Both the position numbers and the translations under genes were made by a program. Source: an uncultured Eubacterium sp. (GTDB lineage Bacteria; Bacillota; Clostridia; Lachnospirales; Lachnospiraceae). Taken from it: a stretch of DNA of 64,000 bases. Below the pieces are notes generated by a model that saw nothing but the letters and a program-made list of their open reading frames with translations, ran no database searches and was not told where the DNA came from. Below are positions 35,103 through 43,031 of the stretch, piece by piece; the first letter of the stretch is position 1, and each line of letters begins with the position of its first letter. The stretch is from the NCBI GenBank assembly GCA_947089855.1, contig CAMUML010000013.1, positions 1 through 64,000 on the forward strand, read 5' to 3'.

Positions 35103-35810
35103 ATGCTAAGAAGCTGGGCGGAAGATATTCGGGTAAAAACAAAAGATATGAGCCGGGAGCAGACGGCGGAATATGTGATGAACTACTATTGGTACCATAT
35201 CCTGCTGGGTGTCCTTGCCCTTGGGCTGCTGGTGCTTGGCATTTATCATGTGACATGGGGGAAACGGACGGTAGATTTTTCCCTTGCCATCGTAAACCAG
35301 GATATAAACCATGCCAGGGATGAAGCGCTGCGGGATGCCTTTGCGGCATCCAGCGGTATCCAGGCAGAAACGATAGAAGTGGACTCCGACTACCTGATTT
35401 CTTATGGCAATGTCAAATTGGACGGCGTCAATGAAAGCTCGTATGAAAAGTTTTTCTTTAAATGGCGTTCCGGCGGGCTGGACGCTGTGGTTATGCCGGA
35501 GAGTTTTTATGAATATTGCAAAAAACAGGGCGGGGGATTTATCGAATTAAAAGATTATGCCAGCCCAGTGGCAGACAGCCAGGAGGAAACGCGGGGCGGT
35601 TGCCTTTTGGAAGAGGCGCTTAAGGAACAGGGCGGGGAAGGCGGTTTGCTGGTAGACGATGGAAAGGGGATGGGCCTTTATATCGAGGGTACGAAACTGG
35701 CGGGGGAGCTGAAGCAGGATGCGGATGACCCGCTTGTACTGGTTATACCGGATGAAAGCAGGCATGATGGGGCCTGTAGGGGGTTTTTGGAGTATGTGTT
35801 GGTGGAGTGA
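35103..35810 (+). CDS. Single-pass membrane protein of unknown function
   Basis: A 235-aa protein preceded by a GGAGGG site. It has a cytoplasmic start (about 1-28), one membrane helix (about 33-54) and an outside domain of about 180 residues with alternating strands and helices. VDFSLAIVNQDINHARDEAL, GGLDAVVMPESFYEYCKKQG and DDPLVLVIPDES suggest a loosely periplasmic-binding-like fold. I do not recognise the family. It follows the phosphorylase by 42 bp and precedes the YesL-like gene, so it probably belongs to the mannan locus. Its 3' end runs into a GC-rich palindromic element. Confidence 0.6.
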   Translation: MLRSWAEDIRVKTKDMSREQTAEYVMNYYWYHILLGVLALGLLVLGIYHVTWGKRTVDFSLAIVNQDINHARDEALRDAFAASSGIQAETIEVDSDYLISYGNVKLDGVNESSYEKFFFKWRSGGLDAVVMPESFYEYCKKQGGGFIELKDYASPVADSQEETRGGCLLEEALKEQGGEGGLLVDDGKGMGLYIEGTKLAGELKQDADDPLVLVIPDESRHDGACRGFLEYVLVE

Positions 35811-35839
35811 ATGTTGGAGGGGGGAGTGGTTTCCCGGAC

Positions 35840-36079
35840 GCCGGATGGCGGGGCGGTGGGCTGGCTTGCGGCTCCTATTCCAGAATGCTAAGAAGCCCTA
35901 AGTATTCTGCGTTTACATAGTGGTACCGGACGGGCGCGGCACCTTGTCCGCCCTGGCTGAATGCCAGCAGCTACAGGTGCCGCTTCGGCTTCGCCGCCTG
36001 GCTTTTTAGCAGAATACTAAGGGCTTCTAAGCATTCTTCCAACGTCGCCGCAAGCCAGCCCACCGCCCCACCATCCGGC
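35840..36079. repeat. GC-rich palindromic element (copy A)
   Basis: About 240 bp. Outer arms of 33 bp (GCCGGATGGCGGGGCGGTGG... and its complement) pair with one mismatch. Inner arms (AGAATGCTAAGAAGCCCTAA...) continue the pairing for about 29 bp. The core holds GGTACCGGACGGGCGCGGCA, CAGGTGCCGCTTCGGCTTCG and is shared with copies B and C. It encodes no protein. Confidence 0.85.
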
Positions 36080-36269
36080 TGGTTTTTGCAGGATTTACGT
36101 TGTTTTCAGTACACATTGTGGCAAAGCGGCAGGATGGACAGTTCTTCAAAATACCATCAAATATTTACACGGCAATTTGTTTTAAACTTCAGCATACAAA
36201 GCAGTTTAGTTTCGCAGAGGATTATTACAGAAAGCCCGCTAGCGTTAACTTTGTTTTATTGCCGAGTTA

Positions 36270-36530
36270 AAAAGAAAATGCAGCCCCAATACGTGCAATT
36301 TGTTTGGCAAATTTAGCCAGTACAAGACAGTTAATGAAAGAAAATGCAGCCCCAATACAGCAGTTTTTTTGGTAAATTTAGCTGGTACAAGACGAAGACG
36401 GGTTAATGAAAGAGAATGTAGAAAAACACTTGTAGTTTTTAATTAATTTAGCCAGAACAAGATAGTTTAAGAAAGAAAATGTGGCCAAAACGCCTGCTGC
36501 ATTAACGTAAATTTTGCCAGTACCAGCCGG
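36270..36530. repeat. Degenerate 70-bp tandem repeat
   Basis: About four units of 60-75 bp begin with GAAAATGCAGCCCCAATAC or a variant and contain AAATTTAGCCAGTACAAGAC. The units drift (AATTTAGCTGGTACAAG, AATTTAGCCAGAACAAG, AATTTTGCCAGTACCAG). The last one is interrupted by the palindromic element copy B. Nothing else is seen between 36080 and 36270. Confidence 0.7.
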
Positions 36531-36761
36531 GTGATGGGGGCGGCCCTGGCTTCTGGTGACGTTGGAAGAATGTTAGGGGCCCTTAGTATTCTGCCCGAAA
36601 AAACAGGCGGCGAAGCCGAAGCGGCACCTGTAGCTGCTGGCGTCAGCCAGGGCGGACAAGGTGCCGCGCCCGTCCGGTACCACAACCAAAATGCAGAATA
36701 CTTAGGGCCCCTTACATTCTGGATTAGGAACCAGAAGCCAGGGCCGCCCCCATCACCCGGC
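36526..36761. repeat. GC-rich palindromic element (copy B, reversed)
   Basis: About 236 bp with perfect 32-bp outer arms (GCCGGGTGATGGGGGCGGCC... and its complement). The core is that of copy A in reverse orientation, but the arm sequence differs from copy A while staying fully self-complementary. It is inserted in the last unit of the 70-bp tandem repeat. Confidence 0.85.
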
Positions 36762-36828
36762 GTCCGGGAGGCCACCACATACACCTAAGCCATACACTCC
36801 ATGCAAACCGCAAGAAAGGGGAAATACA

Positions 36829-37458
36829 ATGAATCAAAAATTAGACATTGACAATCCATTTTTCAATTTTATGGGAGGGCTGGCAGATGTAGCAATCGTA
36901 AACCTGCTGTTCTTTTTATTTTCCCTGCCGGTTTTTACGATCGGGGCCTCTACCGCAGCAATGTACCAGGCGGTGAAGGGCATCCGGGCAGGCCAGGCGG
37001 CGCCGGCCCGCTGTTTTGCCTATGCATTTAAGGAGTCTTTTAAAACCAGTTTTGCGGCCTGGATGTTCCAGCTTTTTGCAGGGGGTATCCTGGTGTTTGA
37101 CCTGATGTATGTTACTAGGGCGCAAAATATCCCGCTCTGGCATATGGTAGGCATGGCGGTTGGGTGTATGCTCCTGCTTTGGGTTATGGTTTCTTGTTAT
37201 TTGCTTCCGGCTGGTGTTTATAAAGGCAGGCGTATCAAAGCGGCTGTTTTGGAGAGTTTTTTGCTGGCTGTGCGGAATTTTCCATATACTTTGGTTATGT
37301 CTGCGCTAAATGTGGTTCCGGCGGCCTGTTTTTTGCTGGGGAGTGGTGCCATGCTGGCTGCGGCGCCAATTTATCTGATAGCTGGTTTTGGAATTACTGC
37401 GTATATCAATACGATGCTTTTGGAAAAATGCAAAGGATTGAATATATGCCATTTGTAA
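36829..37458 (+). CDS. YesL-like membrane protein (DUF624)
   Basis: A 209-aa membrane protein with about five helices. The N-terminal pattern NPFFNFMGGLADVAIVNLLF followed by SLPVFTIGASTAAMYQAVKG is the DUF624/YesL signature. These genes often accompany sugar ABC importers and YesM/YesN regulators in Firmicutes and are thought to assist uptake, but their role is unproven. A strong AGAAAGGGG site precedes the ATG. The CE2 esterase gene follows by 22 bp, so the two are probably co-transcribed. Confidence 0.88.
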   Translation: MNQKLDIDNPFFNFMGGLADVAIVNLLFFLFSLPVFTIGASTAAMYQAVKGIRAGQAAPARCFAYAFKESFKTSFAAWMFQLFAGGILVFDLMYVTRAQNIPLWHMVGMAVGCMLLLWVMVSCYLLPAGVYKGRRIKAAVLESFLLAVRNFPYTLVMSALNVVPAACFLLGSGAMLAAAPIYLIAGFGITAYINTMLLEKCKGLNICHL

Positions 37459-37480
37459 ATGGTATTAAGGAGGGCAATGA

Positions 37481-38530
37481 ATGTTTATAAAACCAGACTG
37501 TGCGAAGCTGTGCTATAGTGGCCGTATGGACGATTCGGATAAACAGGCTCCTGTAATGGTCTATCCATGCAGTTATGTCAGGATGCGTTTTACGGGGGAC
37601 AGCCTTCAGGTGCATTTGGAAAACCATCAGGCATACTTCGATAACTATATGGGGTATTTTTTGGATGGCAGGCAGGGCGTGTTCCAGCTGGAAGGGGCCG
37701 GCAGGCAGGCGTATCACATATCTGTGCCTGATAGGGCGCGCACGGTGCATGATTTTATGCTGTTTAAGCGGATGGATGCGTGCCACCATGTAGTATTTTA
37801 TGGGTTTTCCTTGCCAGATGCAGGCCAGATATTGGATGCGCCGGGCCCAAAATCCCGCAGGATGGAGTTTTACGGGGACAGCGTATCCGCCGGGGAAGTA
37901 TCCGAAGCAGCTGCCTATGCAGGAAAAGAAGACCCTCCTCATAACGGGGAGTATTCCAACAGCTGGTATTCCTATGCATGGATAACGGCCAGGAAGCTGG
38001 ATGCAGAATTACACGATATTGCACAGGGTGGCGCTGCATTGATGGACCGTACCGGATGGTTTTGTGAACCGGATGCCGTCGGTATGGAATCGATATTTGA
38101 CAAAATTGAGTATAACCCGCAGTTGGGGAAAAGCCGGCAGTGGGATTTTTCTAAGTATACCCCACATGTAGTTGTCATCGCCATTGGCCAGAATGACAGC
38201 CATCCGGATGATTATATGGCAGCAGATCCACATGGGCGGAAAGCAAAGGAATGGAAGCAGCACTATGGGAAGTTTGTAAAGGGCATCCGGGCGGCCTATC
38301 CAAATGCATGGATCATATTGGCGACAACGATTTTACAGCACCATGTGCATTGGGACCAGGCGGTCGGGGAGGTATGCAGCCGGATCGGCGACCGTAAAGT
38401 GCGTCAGTTTTGTTACCGCAGGAACGGGTGCGGTACACCTGGACATATCCGGGCAGCGGAAGCAGAACAGATGGCAGATGAGTTAAGCGCTTATATCAAA
38501 GGGCTTGGCGATGATATTTGGGCCGGTTAA
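37481..38530 (+). CDS. CE2-type SGNH acetyl esterase, probable acetyl-mannan esterase
   Basis: A 349-aa protein without signal peptide. The N-terminal beta-sandwich (about 1-115) precedes an SGNH hydrolase domain. The nucleophile serine is in EFYGDSVSAGEVS, the oxyanion Asn in AIGQNDSHPDD, and the C-terminal histidine in CGTPGHIRAAEAEQMADEL. This is the CE2 layout; Roseburia uses a CE2 enzyme with a CE17 enzyme to remove acetyl groups from manno-oligosaccharides after import. The absence of a secretion signal fits intracellular deacetylation. The ATG at 37481 (AAGGAGGG site) is preferred over an out-of-frame ATG four bases upstream. Confidence 0.88.
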   Translation: MFIKPDCAKLCYSGRMDDSDKQAPVMVYPCSYVRMRFTGDSLQVHLENHQAYFDNYMGYFLDGRQGVFQLEGAGRQAYHISVPDRARTVHDFMLFKRMDACHHVVFYGFSLPDAGQILDAPGPKSRRMEFYGDSVSAGEVSEAAAYAGKEDPPHNGEYSNSWYSYAWITARKLDAELHDIAQGGAALMDRTGWFCEPDAVGMESIFDKIEYNPQLGKSRQWDFSKYTPHVVVIAIGQNDSHPDDYMAADPHGRKAKEWKQHYGKFVKGIRAAYPNAWIILATTILQHHVHWDQAVGEVCSRIGDRKVRQFCYRRNGCGTPGHIRAAEAEQMADELSAYIKGLGDDIWAG

Positions 38531-38629
38531 CGTCTAAAAGACAATGGATAAAACGTAAAACAGGGAAACCGGCTGGAAAAAGAAAAATAGTAAAAAGAAA
38601 GAACACTGTTTAGGGCTAGGAAGAAAAGT

Positions 38630-39781
38630 ATGGACTGGAATATAAAGAAAGAATCCGGTATTTCAAATAAAGGGAATCCGTACCGTATCAAGCAATTTAT
38701 GTACCGCGCACAACAAAACGAAGCATTAACAGTAGCTTTTATCGGCGGTTCGGTTACGCAGGGGAGCCTGGCATCCAGGCCCGGGTTTTGTTATGCGGCG
38801 CGTGTGGTGTCCTGGCTGGAACAAATGTTTCCTGGGGCATCTTTTACCTATATCAATGCCGGGATTGGCGGTACTACTTCGCAGTTTGCCTGCGCACGGG
38901 TACAGGAAGACGTGTTGGACGCGCAGCCAGATTTGGTATTTGTAGAATTCAGTGTCAATGATAGCAGCACCAGCCTGTTTTTGGAAACTTATGAGGGTTT
39001 GGTACGCCGTATTTTGTATGCGCCGTCTGCACCGGCTGTGATGCTGGTCCATAATGTGCGTTTTGATAATGGCGCTAATGCACAGGTACAGCACGCAAAA
39101 ATCGCACGCTATTACCAGATCCCAAGCGTTAGTATGCAAAGCTGCTTATACCCGCAGGTAGTAAATGGGGAAATCCCCTTGGAAGCTATTACACCGGATG
39201 GGCTGCATCCAAATGATGAAGGGCACCGGCTGGTAGCAAGTGTGATCACTTATTTTCTCCAGGAAATCTTTCAGGAAGGGGAAAATAGGGAAGGGGAAGG
39301 CCCGGTTCAAGTGCTTCCGCCAGTTACGGAAGGCTGTTACGGATCGGCCGTCCGTATTCAAAATAACAACTGGCCTGATGATGGCACAAAACAGCCGGTA
39401 TTGGTTCAAACAGAAGGATTTGCAGCAGATACAAGCCCAAAACAAGGGTTTACAGACGTCTTTAAAAATGGCTGGATTGCGGCCCATCCAGGCGATACCA
39501 TAAGGTTTTATGCGGAAACATCCGAGCTTGCAGTCCAATACCGCAGATCTGTCCGAAAACCTGCACCATGCGCGAAAGTGTTCATCGATGGGAAGGAGGC
39601 AGCCCTGCTGGATGGAAATTTTGAGGAAAGCTGGGGGGATTGCCTGTATATCGAGACGCTTTTGCATCACGGGGAATATAAAAGGCACACGGTAGAGGTT
39701 ACCGTCCTGCCGCCTATAGGCGGGCAGGAGCCGGTAGTACCTTTTTACCTTGTTTCTTTTCTTATTTGTATTGGCCACTAA
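38630..39781 (+). CDS. CE17-type SGNH acetyl esterase with C-terminal carbohydrate-binding-like domain
   Basis: A 383-aa cytoplasmic protein. The SGNH domain (about 20-215) has VAFIGGSVTQGS with the nucleophile Ser, NAGIGGTTSQFA, VEFSVNDSS with the catalytic Asn, and the catalytic DGLHPNDEGH. The C-terminal domain (about 225-375, beta-rich) fits the CBM35-like part of Roseburia CE17, which removes 2-O-acetyl groups from mannose. Together with the CE2 gene it would strip acetyl groups from imported oligosaccharides. Its stop codon lies in the target duplication of a short MITE, so the reading frame ends unaltered at the insertion edge. Confidence 0.85.
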   Translation: MDWNIKKESGISNKGNPYRIKQFMYRAQQNEALTVAFIGGSVTQGSLASRPGFCYAARVVSWLEQMFPGASFTYINAGIGGTTSQFACARVQEDVLDAQPDLVFVEFSVNDSSTSLFLETYEGLVRRILYAPSAPAVMLVHNVRFDNGANAQVQHAKIARYYQIPSVSMQSCLYPQVVNGEIPLEAITPDGLHPNDEGHRLVASVITYFLQEIFQEGENREGEGPVQVLPPVTEGCYGSAVRIQNNNWPDDGTKQPVLVQTEGFAADTSPKQGFTDVFKNGWIAAHPGDTIRFYAETSELAVQYRRSVRKPAPCAKVFIDGKEAALLDGNFEESWGDCLYIETLLHHGEYKRHTVEVTVLPPIGGQEPVVPFYLVSFLICIGH

Positions 39782-39783
39782 GT

Positions 39784-39847
39784 GTTACTATTCACAGCCC
39801 CATAACTTAGAATGTTTGTCAAGAGCAAATTGGCTGTGAATAGTAAC
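39784..39847. mobile_element. Short (64-bp) GTTAC-ended MITE
   Basis: Ends GTTACTATTCACAGCC and GGCTGTGAATAGTAAC, perfect 8-bp duplication CACTAAGT (39776-39783 and 39848-39855), core matching the 60-bp copy at 7166. The left duplication includes the stop codon of the CE17 gene. Confidence 0.9.
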
Positions 39848-39892
39848 CACTAAGTTCCTATTTGCCTAAACAGGATTTTTGTGGTAAATTAT

Positions 39893-40058
39893 ACTAGTAC
39901 ACCGTAAAATAAATAACGGGTTATATTGCGCTGGATAAATCTTCGAGAGTGCATGTCAAAAACCGGAGGTGTACCGGGGTACATTGAGGATTTTTGACAT
40001 GTGCTCTCGGAGATTTGACAAGCAAAATGGCCAGTTATTTATTTTACGGTGTACTAGT
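39893..40058. repeat. 166-bp palindromic element (copy 3)
   Basis: Perfect 25-bp outer arms ACTAGTACACCGTAAAATAA... and its complement. Inner arms CGAGAGTGCATGTCAAAAA and TTTTTGACATGTGCTCTCGG follow. The layout matches the elements at 41308 and 50980 but the arm sequence is different. Confidence 0.75.
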
Positions 40059-40097
40059 GCTCCATCTGGGCAGAAATTAGAGTTTATTACAGCCTGA
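40055..40097. repeat. 43-bp inverted repeat, left of manA
   Basis: TAGTGCTCCATCTGGGCAGA... is complementary, with few mismatches, to 41556-41598 on the other side of manA. A similar sequence in direct orientation opens the element at 41279. Confidence 0.8.
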
Positions 40098-40130
40098 ACT
40101 TAAGGGGATAAGCCCAAGTAGGAAATCAAA

Positions 40131-40260
40131 GCTTAAAGAAATAAGCCTAAAAGCCAAAGAAAACAAAGCTTCAAAGCTTAAAGAAATAAGCCTAAAAGCC
40201 AAAGAAAACAAAGCTTCAAAGCTTAAAGAAACAAGCCTAAGTAAGAAACGAAGGCTTAAA
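40131..40260. repeat. 45-bp tandem repeat upstream of manA
   Basis: GCTTAAAGAAATAAGCCTAA begins at 40131, 40176 and 40221, exactly 45 bp apart, the third unit partial. It is AT-rich, has no spacers and ends 39 bp before manA, so it may lie in the 5' leader. Confidence 0.85.
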
Positions 40261-40298
40261 AACTTAAGCGATAAGAAATTGAGAAAGAGGGAAAGTAA

Positions 40299-41273
40299 AT
40301 GTCGACAACAAACGTCACCACGAACACGGCAGCCCGCCCATCTATCCTGTTTTTAGAACCCGTATTAAAGCAAAATATCTGGGGCGGCAGCCGCCTTGGC
40401 ACCGATTTTGGCTATGCGGTTACAGGAAGTGGTACCGGCGAATGCTGGGGTATTTCTGCACATCCAAACGGGGACTGTACCATACAAAGCGGCCCATTTG
40501 CCGGAAAAAAGCTATCCCAGCTGTGGCAGGAAAACCGTTCCTTATTTGGCGGCCTTCCAATGGACCGGTTCCCATTGCTGGTTAAGATCATTGATGCCAA
40601 AGACGATCTGAGCATCCAGGTGCATCCAGACGATGTGTATGCAGGTAAACATGAAAACGGTTCGTTTGGCAAGACCGAATGCTGGTATATCATTGACTGC
40701 CCGCAAGGGGCCGAGCTGGTAATAGGCCACCATGCCCGTACAAAAGCAGAATTATCCGAAATGATCCATCAAAACCGCTGGGAAGAGTTTATCCGCCGTA
40801 TCCCGATACAGAAAGGCGATTTTATCCAGATAGACCCAGGGACAGTCCATGCGATTACATCCGGCTGCTTGATTTTAGAGACACAGCAAAGCAGCGATGT
40901 TACCTACCGTGTCTATGATTACGGGCGCCTGGCAGACGGCAAGCCAAGGCAGCTGCATGTCGCACAGAGCATTGATGTGATTACCGTTCCAGCAAAAAGC
41001 ACCGAAGACAGCATCCAGCATTTTGCTACGCTGCCGGAGAATAAATGGCAGGAGCTGATCTGCTGTGCTTATTATAAAGTGTTTAAGCTTAATTTAAACG
41101 GGAATTTTACCTTAAAGCAGGAATGGCCATTTTTAAACGTATCCGTCATTGAAGGCAGCGGAACCGTGGATGGGATAACGGTCCAAAAAGGAAGCCATTT
41201 TATCCTTCCATCTGGATATGGGGCAGCAGAGCTTCAAGGTAATCTTGAGTTAATAGCGTCTACAGCTTCATAA
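40299..41273 (+). CDS. manA: Mannose-6-phosphate isomerase, class I
   Basis: A 324-aa cytoplasmic zinc enzyme interconverting mannose 6-phosphate and fructose 6-phosphate. The cupin metal site is seen in LSIQVHPDDVYAGKHENGSFGKTECWYII (Gln, His and Glu ligands, about 106-135), with the later His in IDPGTVHAIT and the family motif QQSSDVTYRVYDYGR. Length fits the short Firmicute form. It completes the mannose route started by the phosphorylases. An AGAGGG site precedes the ATG. The gene is bracketed by inverted repeats and palindromes and lies about 500 bp from CE17, so it is probably transcribed on its own. Confidence 0.95.
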   Translation: MSTTNVTTNTAARPSILFLEPVLKQNIWGGSRLGTDFGYAVTGSGTGECWGISAHPNGDCTIQSGPFAGKKLSQLWQENRSLFGGLPMDRFPLLVKIIDAKDDLSIQVHPDDVYAGKHENGSFGKTECWYIIDCPQGAELVIGHHARTKAELSEMIHQNRWEEFIRRIPIQKGDFIQIDPGTVHAITSGCLILETQQSSDVTYRVYDYGRLADGKPRQLHVAQSIDVITVPAKSTEDSIQHFATLPENKWQELICCAYYKVFKLNLNGNFTLKQEWPFLNVSVIEGSGTVDGITVQKGSHFILPSGYGAAELQGNLELIASTAS

Positions 41274-41278
41274 CGCCC

Positions 41279-41598
41279 AGTGCTCCATCTGGGCAAAAAT
41301 TAGAATTTAGGAACTGTCCCAAAATAACTTACCGTATTCCTTGTCTTTTTCTCCGATAGCACCACTTAAAAATCAGTTACATAGCCCGCTATGCGCCTGA
41401 TTTTTAAGTGGCACTCTCGAAGAAAAATCCTGCGGACTATCGGTAAGTTATTTCGGGACAGTTCCTTAGTGTTGACTGGTTCGCGTCAGTGCAAGGCAAG
41501 ATTTCGACGGTGGTGGGTTCCATCAACTAGAAATTTTACACAGCAATGGCGTGAATCAGGCTGTAATAAACTCTAATTTCTACCCGGATAGAGCATTA
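41279..41598. repeat. Inverted-repeat element split by a nested palindrome
   Basis: Begins AGTGCTCCATCTGGGCAAAA and ends with the complement-like CTACCCGGATAGAGCATTA. The 161-bp palindrome at 41308-41468 interrupts it just after the left arm, leaving about 130 bp on the right. The right arm also pairs with the repeat at 40055-40097. Confidence 0.7.
41308..41468. repeat. 161-bp palindromic element (copy 1)
   Basis: Outer arms TAGGAACTGTCCCAAAATAA... pair with ...TTATTTCGGGACAGTTCCTTA. Inside are TCTCCGATAGCAC, then arms CACTTAAAAATCAG/CTGATTTTTAAGTG around the conserved hairpin TTACATAGCCCGCTATGCGC. Closely related to the element at 50980. Confidence 0.85.
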
Positions 41599-41630
41599 GG
41601 TAGCAGCATGTTTAGGCAATTATGAATCCA

Positions 41631-41678
41631 AAACAAAAAGGCAGCAGTATGTGTGGTACTGCTGCCATATTTATTTTA
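41631..41678. terminator. Bidirectional terminator between manA and the LytTR gene
   Basis: GGCAGCAGTA (41640-41649) pairs perfectly with TACTGCTGCC (41657-41666). An A-rich stretch ahead reads as a T-rich tail on the minus strand, ending the leftward LytTR transcript; a T-rich tail follows on the plus strand. Confidence 0.75.
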
Positions 41679-41754
41679 TAATTAGAAAACATCTACCGGA
41701 AAGAAATCCGCTGGAAAAAGAACATTGCATGCAAGATAAAGTATTTTACGCCTG

Positions 41755-42483
41755 TCAATGCCGTTGTCCCTTGCGTATATCCTGGAATACCCAGCTTTCC
41801 CATGCATGTTTTGCTTTATTGAAATTTTCCCTGCGGATATAGACAGGATTTCCTTCTTTCATATAAAAAAGCCGCATCTGCGGGTCGATCCCCGTAACAA
41901 AAGCCAGGTTTACCAGGTAGCTTTTATGGCAGCGGTAAAAAAGGGCACCGTTAAGCTGTGGCTCTAAATCGTCTAATTTCCCTTTCTTCTGTTCGGACTG
42001 TAACCCCAAATAGTGAAATTGCAGGTAGTGCGCAGCCTGTTCTACATATAATAGCCGGCTGTCAGGGATGGAAAAGGATTTTCCGCATAGGAAGACAGCG
42101 GTATGGGGCTGTTGTTCCTTTCTATGCAGGGCCAGGCGCAGCACATCGTCAATATCCTTTTGGGTAGCCGGTTTTTCTATATATTTCATAACATCTAAGC
42201 GGTAGGCATCCAGCGCATGGTCTAGGCTGACCGTAGTAAAAGCAATGGGGACCTCGTTGTCTGCCTGGCGGATTTTTTGTACCGCTTCTATTCCGGTCAT
42301 ACCGCCCATATAGATGTCCATTAGTATTAAATCAAAGATGCCTGGCTGGAATTGGGCCAAAAACGATTCACCGTTTGCAAAAACAGATACCTGTGCGGAA
42401 ATACTGCTTTCTTGGATGTATGCCAGCAGCTGTCCGGTTTCTTCGGTACTGTCTTCGCAAAGGGCAATTTGGAGCGTTTGCAT
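41755..42483 (-). CDS. LytTR-family response regulator
   Basis: A 242-aa two-component regulator. The receiver domain (about 1-120) has the acidic pair in LCEDS, phospho-acceptor D56 in LILMDIYMGG, and the conserved Lys in YIEKP. The LytTR DNA-binding domain (about 130-235) has LLYVEQAAHYLQFH, FYRCHKSYLVNLAFV and PVYIRRENFNKAK. No histidine kinase gene lies beside it. It is divergent from the giant secreted-protein gene, with 548 bp between that also hold a GC-rich palindrome, so it may regulate that gene. LytTR regulators often control extracellular functions. Confidence 0.93.
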   Translation of the reverse strand: MQTLQIALCEDSTEETGQLLAYIQESSISAQVSVFANGESFLAQFQPGIFDLILMDIYMGGMTGIEAVQKIRQADNEVPIAFTTVSLDHALDAYRLDVMKYIEKPATQKDIDDVLRLALHRKEQQPHTAVFLCGKSFSIPDSRLLYVEQAAHYLQFHYLGLQSEQKKGKLDDLEPQLNGALFYRCHKSYLVNLAFVTGIDPQMRLFYMKEGNPVYIRRENFNKAKHAWESWVFQDIRKGQRH

Positions 42484-42558
42484 GTTCTAAACCTCGTGTT
42501 ATCTTTCTTTTTATTTTTGGGGTGCTGGGAATTGGTAGTATATATGTAATGGTATCGC

Positions 42559-42806
42559 GGACGCCAGATGGCGGGGCGGCGGGCTGGCTTCCTGCTCCTA
42601 TTCCAGAATGTTAAGGATCCCTAAGTATCCTGCATCTACATTTTGGTACCGGACGGGCGCGGCACCTTGTCCGCCCTGGCTGAATGCCAGCAGCTACAGG
42701 TGCCGCTTCGGCTTCGCCGCCTAGTTATTTAGCAGAATACTAAGGGCTCCTAAACATTCTTCCAACGTCGCCGCAAGCCAGCCCGCCGCCCCCTCATCCG
42801 ACGTCC
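42559..42806. repeat. GC-rich palindromic element (copy C)
   Basis: About 248 bp between the divergent LytTR and giant-protein genes. Outer arms GGACGCCAGATGGCGGGGCG... pair with the right end with several mismatches. The core is the same as copy A and in the same orientation. The remaining spacer (42807-43031) is AT-rich; no clear promoter was found. Confidence 0.8.
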
Positions 42807-43031
42807 TCACAGCCACAAAAATTTCCGCGGGCCACAGCAGTTTAGCCACAGCATCCGCGCTGCAACCACCCTTTCATCCAGTATAGTTCATAGGCACAAA
42901 ATAGTCAATTAGTCAAGTACGGGTTTTGCACAGCATCGTGCAATTTTCGTATTGGATAAAAGCGGCAGGAGCAATTAAAATAGAAACACTAATATTAAAA
43001 TTTAGGTAAGAAAGGAGAAGAGGAAAACAAA

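Noticed and set aside
36531..36788. 85-codon frame inside GC-rich palindrome copy B
   Set aside because: Frame content is not kept in copies A and C, and the element is better explained as a structured repeat.
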